DNA of 64,000 bases. Origin: Antilocapra americana. Its lineage: Eukaryota; Chordata; Mammalia; Artiodactyla; Antilocapridae. The stretch is from positions 9,602,873-9,666,872 of the forward strand of contig ML662449.1 of assembly GCA_007570785.1 (NCBI GenBank), read 5' to 3'. Position 1 is the stretch's first letter. Every line of letters begins with the position of its first letter. The notes under the pieces are model-generated. The model saw nothing but the letters and a program-made list of their open reading frames with translations. It did no database searches and was not told the origin of the DNA. Below, one piece after another: positions 56,652 to 64,000 of the stretch. The translations under genes and the position numbers were made by a program.

Positions 56652-57487
56652 ACAGTCAAAGGCTTTGGCATAGTCAATAAAGCAGAAGTAGATGTTTTTC
56701 TAGAACTCTATTACTTTTTTGATGATCCAACAGATGTTGGCAATTTGATCTCTGGTTCCTCTGCCTTTTCTAAAGCCAGCTTGAACATCTGGAAGTTCAC
56801 AGTTCACGTATTGCTGAAGCCTGGCTTGAAGAATTTTAAGCATTACCTCACTAGCATGTGAGATGAGTGCAAGTGTGTAGTAGTTTGAGCATTCTTTGGC
56901 ATTGACTTTCTTTGAGATTGGAATGAAAACTGACCTTTTCCAGTCCTGTGGTTACTACTAAGTTTTCCATATTTGCTGGCATATTGAGTGCAGCACTTTC
57001 ACAGTGTCATCTTTCAGGATTTGAAATAGCTCAACTGGAATTCCACCACCTCCACTAGCTTTGTTCATAGTGATGCTTTCTAAGGCCCACTTGACTTCAC
57101 ATTCCAGGATGTCTGGCTCTAGGTGAATGATCACACTGTTGTGATTATCTGGGCCATAAAGATCTTTTTTGTACAATTCTTCTGTGTATTCTTGCCACAT
57201 CTTCTTAATGTCTTCTGCTTCTGTTAGGTCCCTAACATTTCAGTCCTTTATTGAACCTATTTTTGCATGAAACGTTACCTTAGTATGTCTAATTTTATTG
57301 AAGAGATCTCTAGTCTTTCCCATTCTATTGTTTTCCTCATTTCTTTGCACTGATAGCTGAGGAAGGCTTTCTTATCTCTTCTTGCTATTCTTTGGAACTC
57401 TGCATTCAAATGGGTATATCTTTCCTTTTCTCCTTTGCTTTTTGCTTATTTTCTTTTCACAGCTATTTGTAAGGCCTGCTCAGACAG

Positions 57488-58165
57488 TCATTTTGCTTTT
57501 TTGCATTTCTTTTTCTTGGGAATGCTATTGATTCCTGTCTCCTGTACAATGTCATGAACCTCCATCCATAGTTCATCAGGCATTCTGTCTATTAGATCTA
57601 GTCCCTTAAATCTATTTCTCACTTCCACTGTATAGTCATAAGGGATTTGATTTAGGTCATACTTGAATGGTCTAGTGGTTTTCTCCACTTTCTTCAATTT
57701 CAAATGGAATTTGGCAATAAGGAGTTCATGATCTGAGCCAGTCAGCTCTGGGTCTTGTTTTTGCTGACTGTATAGAGCTTCTCCATCTTTGGCTACAAAG
57801 AATATAATCAATCTGACTTCAGTGTCGACCATCTGGTGATGTCCATGTGTAGAGTCTTCTCTCGTTTGTTGGATGAGGGTGTTTGCTATGACCAGTGCGT
57901 TCTCTTGGCAGAACTCTATTAGCCTTTGCCCTACTTCATTCTGTACTCCAAGGCCAAATTTGGTTTGGAGTGTTTCTTGACTTCCTACTTTTGCATTCCA
58001 GTCCCCTATAATGAAAAGGACATCTTTTTTGGGTGTTAGTTCTAGAAGGTTTTGTAGGTCTTCATAGAACCGTTCAACTTCAGCTTCTTTAGTGTTACTG
58101 GTCGGGGCATAGACTTGGATTACCATGATATTGAATGGTTTGCCTTGGAAACGAACCAAGATCAT
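57488..58165 (-). pseudogene. BovB ORF2 endonuclease domain, main open part
   Basis: A 225-residue open frame. It contains 'FNIMVIQVYAPTSN' (residues about 12-25), the catalytic-type 'GDWNAKVGSQE' (about 54-64) and 'GSDHELLIAKF' with the conserved SDH (about 142-152). It ends in 'KKKKCKKAK'. Upstream, the N-terminal part (58,202-58,441, with 'IGTWNVRSLNQGKLEVIKQE' and 'ISELRWTGMGEF') is cut off by a TGA. That TGA sits where the family has CGA, a typical CpG decay. The remnant is not expected to be active. Confidence 0.9.
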
Positions 58166-58507
58166 TCTGTCATTTTTGAGATTGCATCCAAGTACTGTAT
58201 TTCAGACTCTTTTGTTGACTATGATGGCTACTCCATTTCTTCTAAGGGATTCCTTCCCAGAGTAGTAGATAAAATGGTCATCTGAGTTAAATTCACCCAT
58301 TCCAGTCCATCTTAGTTCACTGATTCCTAGAATGTCGATGTTCACTCTTGTCATCTCCTGTTTGATCACTTCCAATTTACCTTGATTCAAGGACCTAACA
58401 TTCCAGGTTCCTATGCAATATTCATTGCAGTATATTTGCAATATCTAAGACATAGAAGTAACTTAAATATCCACTGGCAAATGAATAAATAAAGAAGATT
58501 TGGTATG

Positions 58508-58730
58508 TGTTTGTGTTAATTTTCTTCAGTTGTGTCCAACTCTTTGCAACCCTATGGACCATAACCCACCAGGCTCCTCTGTTCATGGGATTCTCTAGGC
58601 AAGAATACTGAAGTGGGTTCCCATGCTCTCCTCCAGGAGATTTTCCTTACCCAGGGATTGAACCTGGGTCTTTTACATATCTTTCATTGGCAGACAGGTT
58701 CTTTACCACTAGCACCACCTTGGAAACCCA
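58508..58730 (-). mobile_element. Bov-tA/BovA SINE inside L1
   Basis: Antisense element from 'ttaattttcttcagttgtgt' to 'tagcaccaccttggaaaccc'. The flanks share an 'aagat(t/g)tgg' motif, a plausible TSD. The surrounding L1 is continuous across it. Confidence 0.93.
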
Positions 58731-59225
58731 AAGATGTGGCACATTACAATGGAATATTGCTCAGCCATAAAAAGGAACAAACCTGGGTCATTTGCTGAGC
58801 TGTGGATTGACCTACAGTCTGTCATACTGAGTGAAGTAAGTCAGAAAGAGAAAAACAAATATCGTATATAAACACATATATAGAGAATCTGGAAAAGTGG
58901 TACATATGAAGCTATTTGCTGGGCAGTAATAGAGTCACAGATGTAGAGAACAGACATTTGGATGAAGCAGGGGAAAGGGAGGATGGGACTAACTGAAAGA
59001 GTAACATTGACCTTTAAACACTACCCATGTGTAAAAAAAAAAAAAAAGCTTAATGGGAACCTGCTATATGGCACAGGGAACTCAACTTGATGCACTGTAA
59101 TGACCTAGAGGGGTGGGATGGGAAGAAGAGAGGGAGGTTCAAGAGGGAAGGATATATGTATCTATATAGATGACTTATTTTGTTGTACAGCATGAATACA
59201 TCATTGTCAAGCAATTCTACTCCAT

Positions 59226-60521
59226 TAAGAAAGAAAGATCAGCATCTCCTGTGGTTTTGGGCAGAACTCTCCCTGTGCAACACTACCCTTTTTTGACCCT
59301 GATATTTCCTTTGTGACACAGTCAAGGTTAAAATGAAGGGCCAGTGCAGGTTGTTGAAGGAGGCAGTAGTCACTGAGGATTATAGTTGCTGAGGGAGGCA
59401 CAGGTACCCCAAGCATGTTGAGTGGTGCTGGGCTTTCATATTCCAGGCAGCTCTAACTATTTTACAACACTGAACTAGGGAGAAGATATTTGGATTTCTA
59501 TAGCACAGTGATGTGCTCCAGGATCTTGATTTAAGACAACTCAAATTCATCCAACTACCTACATATGAACATATGAAAAGTGTTGGAACTGCTTCCCTGA
59601 ATGAACTAGTAATTTGAGGCTGGATAATGAAATAGGCCAAGATGTTATACAGGAATATTTTCTCCACTCAAAAATAAAGAAAACTCTATTCTAGTACTTC
59701 TGGAAGAGAATGGGATCTTGTCATTACAGGATTCTAGTATTACATCTATTATATCAGCTTGCACTCACATAGAAACAACTAAATCAAGGGACTTCTGATG
59801 AAGTCACAGTGTATATAGCCATGTTTCAAATACACTCTATCATTTACATTTATAAATGCTGTTATATATTTCTTGGCACTCTCAAAGTCCCTAAGGTTTT
59901 GATGATATCTTTTTTTGTCATTTATATCATATTACAAAATAATTATTTCTCAAATACTACCATAATTATTGACTTCCATAATGGCCACTTTAATTGAAAT
60001 CATTTGGGATTTCCCAATGTCATATATGCCATATATGTCATTCAAATGCCATATAAAAGAATGACCTATTAGCAGCTTTAGATTGCTACAAACTGTTAAC
60101 AAGGGGAATTCCACTTTAATCTAACTTCTATCCTAAGGGTTATATCATTCCAACAGGAACAAATCTGTTTCCCATCATGATTCCATCAATTAACACTTGG
60201 GTTTACCTACTACACACTGTATTCAAATATATCTCATATGAACTTGGTTATTATTCACAGTAAGAAGATCAATTATTCTTAGAATTAGAGATTGTTAATG
60301 AACCCTAAAATTCTTATCTAAATCCCTTACTTCACAGATAACCTAATACATTGGCAAGCATTGTGATCCTAGGTGTGATGTTACAAAAACACTCCTTGGT
60401 AGGGAGGATTTTAGAACCAATAACCTTAAAATACCTTGAACTAGAACTTAACTAGCCAGAATCAGAATTAACTATGTTTTCATTCAACATATATGAAGAA
60501 GCAATATTTAATAGTTTCTGT
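59226..60521. other. No gene recognised
   Basis: Unique sequence. The overlapping minus-strand frames at 59,225-59,667 lack recognisable domains. Confidence 0.5.
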
Positions 60522-60530
60522 CTATTCTCT

Positions 60531-60848
60531 GACTGGGCTTCCCTGAGAGCTCATTTGGTAAAGAATCTGTCTGCAATGCAGAAAGCCCTGGTTCAATTCC
60601 TGGGTCGGGATGATCCTCTGAAGAAGGGTTAGGCTACCTACTCCAGTATTCTTGGACTTCTTCCGTGGCTCAGCTGGTAAATAATCCTCCTGCAATATGG
60701 GAAAACTGGGTTCGATTGCTGGGTTGAGAAGATCCCCTGGAGAAGGAAAAGGCTACTCACTCCATTTTATTCTGGCCTGAAGAATTCCATGGACTGTATA
60801 GTCTATGGGGTTGCAGAGTCGGACATGACTGAATGACTTTCACTTTCA
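60531..60848 (+). mobile_element. Dimeric Bov-tA SINE, 9 bp TSD
   Basis: Two tRNA-like heads ('ttccctgagagctcatttgg' and 'tccgtggctcagctggtaaa') sit in tandem, with a single 3' end and a ctttcact tail. The TSD 'ctattctct' lies at 60,522-60,530 and 60,849-60,857. Confidence 0.95.
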
Positions 60849-60916
60849 CTATTCTCTCAATATACTTTTCAAAAAGCTTTTTTTTTTTTTTAAAAAAAAA
60901 TGACTATTGTTCTAGA

Positions 60917-61431
60917 CAAACCTAGACAGTGAATTAAAAAAAAAAAACAGAGACATTATTTTGCCAACAAAGGTCCATACAGTCAAAGCTATGGTTTTTC
61001 CAGGATTTATGTATGCATGTGAGAGTTGGACTGTAAAGAAGGCTGAGCACCAAAGAACTGATGTTTTTGAACTGTGGTGTTGGAGAAGACTCTTGCAAGT
61101 CCTTTGGACAGCAAGGTGATCAAACCAATCAATCCTAAAGGAAATCAGTCTTGAATATTCATTGGAAGGACTGATGTTGAAGCTGAGGCTTTGGCCACTT
61201 GATGCAAAGAGCTGACTCATTGGAAAGGACCCTGATGCTGGGAAAGATTGAGAGCAGGAGGAGAAGGGGACAACAGAAGAGGAGATGGTTGAATGGCATC
61301 ACTGACACAACGGCCATGAATTTGAGCAAACTCTGGGAGATAATGCAGGACAGGGAAGGGAAGCCCAGCTTACTGCAGTTCATAGGGTTGCAAAGAGTCA
61401 GAAATGACTTAATGAATGAACAACAGCAACA
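60917..61431 (+). mobile_element. 5'-truncated BovB, 11 bp TSD
   Basis: BovB C-terminal region: 'gagacattattttgccaaca' at the start and 'RRRRGQQKRRWLNGITD' in the frame at 61,199-61,441. It ends in a CAACAG-type repeat. The TSD 'attgttctaga' lies at 60,906-60,916 and 61,432-61,442. Near its 5' end is an A12 run at about 60,936-60,947 not present in other copies. Confidence 0.94.
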
Positions 61432-61442
61432 ATTGTTCTAGA

Positions 61443-61997
61443 TTCTAAGATTAGGACATTTTCAATAAAGAAATGATTTCAGTATATTTCATAGTATTTG
61501 GTACACATTTATGTTCTTCTTTCTCACTCTGTGAGGATATTTAGCTGATTTATATTCAGAAAGAATTTCAGTGATAATAATACTGAAACAAAGAGATTAC
61601 TCTGAATTAAAAACTAAAACACAATTAACCAGAATACCTGATGATCAAAGTGTTCCATCTCTGGTTGTGATTTTACTTCATCTGGCACCAGAGGATCTAA
61701 AAGTATATTGGATTAATTGTAAGCCTCCTAATAGCTAAGTAAAATAAAGAGATGACAGTGGAGTTGGTAGACCTAGAGTAAGTCACTCAAACCTTACCTT
61801 TTTTCTACCAGAGATACATGATTCAGTTCAAGAATATTCTACTTTATTAAATTTTTCAATGTTAGGATATCTTCATAAGCAAAATTCCTACTACTCAATT
61901 TACTCAATAAGTCTTCCTAGAGCTTAAATGAGTTTTTAAGCTTCATAACATAAATGAACAAATTGCCTTTTAGACATTTATTGATATTATGTCATAT
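61443..61997. other. No gene recognised
   Basis: Nothing assignable. Confidence 0.5.
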
Positions 61998-62009
61998 ATT
62001 ATTTAGGTT

Positions 62010-62230
62010 GCTTGCTTGCTCAGTTGCTCAGTTGTGTCTGACTCTTTGTGACCCCATTGACTGTAGCCCACCAAGCTCCTCTATCCATGGGATTTTTTCA
62101 TGAAAGAATACTATAGAAGTTTGCCATTCCTTCCTCCAGGGAATCTTCTATACCCAGGGATCAAACCTGCATCTCCTGCATCTCTGTATTGGCAGACAGA
62201 TTCTTTACCAGTGAGCCACTTGGGAAGCCC
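62010..62230 (-). mobile_element. Bov-tA/BovA SINE, 12 bp TSD
   Basis: Antisense element from 'gcttgcttgctcagttgctc' to 'gagccacttgggaagccc'. The perfect TSD 'attatttaggtt' lies at 61,998-62,009 and 62,231-62,242. Confidence 0.96.
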
Positions 62231-62242
62231 ATTATTTAGGTT

Positions 62243-62757
62243 ATTATTCAAAAGCTCAGAAATTTATTTTCAGTATATGTTCAGCTGAATTAGCTGTTCA
62301 ATCACAAAGGGCTTGTATATACTCATCTCCACCACTCTCTGTATAATATATAATTGGCAACGTCTGACCAAGTTGACTAGTTTCTTCAAAATAGAGCAAG
62401 TGTGCTCCTAAATTGTTGTCTACAAAATCATTTATTATTCAAAGGTCTTAAAGTTTCATACATGTTTAGCCTACAGAAGATAACATAAACCTTAAAAGTT
62501 TTCTGGTATCTGTCAGCATAAATTCACTTTGTGATGCTATTTCAATTTTATTTTCTGAATTTAATATGTATTAGTTCTACCCTCTTGAGTTTTGGAATTT
62601 TCTTTCTTGATTCGCTATGAGTATATTTTTAAAATAGTAGCAGATAACAAATAAGAAAGAGAAACTTTAACCTATATTAGCTTATTGTACTGTTATTTTT
62701 GTGCTCATGTCTCAATAGTTCTTGCTATTCCTATGGCTGCTGATTATTTTTATCAAG
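62243..62757. other. No gene recognised
   Basis: AT-rich, nothing assignable. Confidence 0.5.
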
Positions 62758-62764
62758 TAGCATG

Positions 62765-62967
62765 CTGCTGCTGTTTAGTCACTAAATCATGTCCGACCCT
62801 GTGCAACTTCATATATTGTCGCCTGTCAGGGGGCAAGAATACTGGAGTAGGTTGCCATTTCCTTCTCCAGGGGATCTTCCCAACCCAGGGATCAAACCTG
62901 AGTTTGCTGTGTTTCATGCGTTGGCAGGTGGATTCTTTACCACTGAGCCACCAGAAAAGTCCATCAT
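62765..62967 (-). mobile_element. Bov-tA/BovA SINE
   Basis: Antisense element from 'ctgctgctgtttagtcacta' to 'gagccaccagaaaagtccat'. An internal deletion near 62,830 removes the usual 'ggctcctctgtccatggg' block. The flanks share 'gtagcat' (62,758-62,764 and 62,968-62,974). Confidence 0.93.
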
Positions 62968-62974
62968 GTAGCAT

Positions 62975-64000
62975 AGATTTATTCTTAAGTCTTTAGCAGT
63001 GTGAATAATGAGAAAAGGATTTATTTACTTCTAAGTAAACATTTGTAGCAGTTTACTCAAAACATTACATCCAAGCTTTTCATATTTGTAAGCCCAAGCT
63101 TTTCATATTTCTTATAGTTCTAATATTGTTTCTAATTTTATTCAGAAAAGGAGAGAGTGATAGAAAATTTTAATATATAAAATATAAGTATTCCTAAGAC
63201 TTTCTTAGAAGAAATAATCAGACATTACTCAAGCCCATAGACAATCTCCCTTCACAAACTGGGTCAGGAATATATATCCCATTTCAAAAAGGATCACTGA
63301 AATTTGGAGAGAAGGATGATTATGCAAAATTAATACAAAACGTCTTTCAAAATGTTTCAATTATGTGTCAGAGGAGAACAGTATTAGAAGTTTCAGTTGG
63401 GCAAAATGGAGTATGAAAATGAAATTTTATATTAAATGCAAAATTTGAAAGCATATTCTAGTCAAAGCATCCAATTCAAATCAAAACAGTTTCCTTAGGG
63501 AAAAAAAAACAAACAAACAGTGGTAACCTGAATCTATAGTTCTCCACACATCCTCTCCCTAAAACAAGTAAGATCAACAGTGGTATAAATAGAACCACAC
63601 AGGACCCATACTGCCAACATTATTACTAACAAATTGAAAATATTATAACTTTTGCATCGAATGGAGAAAGAGTGTAATCCTTAGAAATGTGACACTAGAT
63701 ATAAAGAATAAAGTAGGAGAAAAATTAAGGAGTCTCATAAAATGACAGAGGACCCTAAGATATGACAATCTTTACCCATCTCTCTAACCAACACAATCAT
63801 ACATTTTAAAATTGCATTTTTTTTCATACTGACAGAAGAGGGAGCTTTTGAATATGGACCCTTGTCCAACTACCTAGAAATAGGAACCCATTTTATACAA
63901 AAATATGTTAAGAAGAAAAATAAAAAATAAGAATTGGAATATTCAGATGACAACAATTTCACCCTCTGAAATTATGAAGCAAAAGAGAGCAACTGAAACA
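62975..64000. other. No gene recognised; small direct repeat
   Basis: AT-rich sequence. The only structure noted is a perfect 17 bp direct repeat at 63,071 and 63,094. Confidence 0.5.
63071..63110. repeat. 17 bp perfect direct repeat
   Basis: 'ccaagcttttcatattt' occurs at 63,071-63,087 and 63,094-63,110, separated by 'gtaagc'. This is a short tandem duplication of a 23 bp unit. Confidence 0.95.

Larger units (their letters stand above)
55608..58426 (-). mobile_element. BovB LINE, most complete copy (2.8 kb, antisense)
   Basis: On the minus strand it covers the ORF2 endonuclease (58,441 down to about 57,690), a linker, the reverse transcriptase (57,200 to about 56,337) and the C-terminal region (56,318-55,608). 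The 3' tail (reversed 'gttcagttcagttcagtcac') is a CTGAA-type repeat without poly(A). The usual 5' UTR is missing. Several stops and frameshifts break ORF2. It appears inserted into L1, with a short shared 't(g/a)ttca' at the ends. Confidence 0.95.
55583..59225 (+). mobile_element. Older L1 3' end, split by BovB and a SINE
   Basis: A small left piece (55,583-55,607, 'agatcacatgcactccagtg') and the right pieces 58,427-58,507 ('ttcattgcagtatatttgca') and 58,731-59,225 ('tggaatattgctcagccata', 'cagaaagagaaaaacaaata') read as one sense-oriented L1 ORF2 end and 3' UTR. The BovB between them and a SINE were inserted later. The left piece is short, so this continuity is an inference. Confidence 0.7.

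Noticed and set aside
1249..62967. tRNA-like A- and B-box segments in the many SINE heads
   Set aside because: They are the pol III promoters of tRNA-derived SINEs with no cloverleaf, so they are not tRNA genes.

Overview
The window is nuclear DNA from a ruminant (most likely a pecoran such as cattle, sheep, goat, antelope or deer). The evidence is its interspersed repeats: about 25 Bov-tA/BovA-type tRNA-derived SINEs, eight fragments of the RTE-clade LINE BovB, three cetartiodactyl CHR-type (tRNA-Glu) SINEs, and several L1 3' ends of ruminant type. The species cannot be fixed from this sequence alone. No functional protein-coding gene, exon set or structural RNA gene is recognisable on either strand. 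Every long open frame that resembles a known protein is a LINE ORF2 remnant (L1 or BovB) or its antisense shadow. The window is best read as intergenic or deep intronic DNA. By rough addition of the spans below, about 40% is recognisable mobile-element sequence, and the rest is AT-rich unique or unrecognisably old sequence.

Layout. 1-9 kb: sparse repeats (an old antisense L1M split by a SINE, two more SINEs, MIR and L2 traces, a hAT-like fragment). 9.1-11.8 kb: an MLT1-like LTR split by a SINE, then a 1.7 kb antisense BovB carrying a small L1 tip. 12-17 kb: a CHR SINE and old L2/MER5 traces. 17.6-20.1 kb: two related young L1 insertions, one with a probable 3' transduction and one with a twin-priming inversion. 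21-21.75 kb: a long L2 remnant. 23.3-25.6 kb: a nest of L1, CHR, BovB and a second L1, with readable target-site duplications (TSDs), followed by another BovB. 27.4-29.3 kb: a MIR broken by an L1 and a SINE, then a Tigger-like DNA transposon. 32.3-34.3 kb: an internally deleted antisense L1. 37.1-38.8 kb: a SINE that contains a block of BovB ORF2 nearly identical to the BovB copy 0.9 kb downstream. 41.5-48.3 kb: SINEs, a BovB 3' end, an LTR-like unit and a MaLR-like LTR. 49.5-53.2 kb: hAT, L1M, MIR and L2 remnants, then an antisense L1 broken by two SINEs and a third young L1 that is again twin-primed. 55.6-59.2 kb: the most complete BovB here (2.8 kb, antisense), apparently inserted into an older L1. 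60.5-63 kb: a dimeric Bov-tA, a BovB 3' end and two SINEs.

How the parts relate. BovB supplies the retrotransposition machinery for the Bov-tA/BovA SINEs, which share its 3' end. L1 probably mobilised the A-tailed CHR elements and itself. All copies here are truncated or carry stops and frameshifts, so nothing appears mobile today. The most notable signals are rearrangement signatures: the SINE/BovB/SINE chimera, the L1 with a probable transduced 3' flank, two independent twin-priming inversions in one L1 subfamily, a premature ORF2 stop shared by two copies, and several clean inverted repeats in otherwise unique DNA. No previously undescribed gene system was found.
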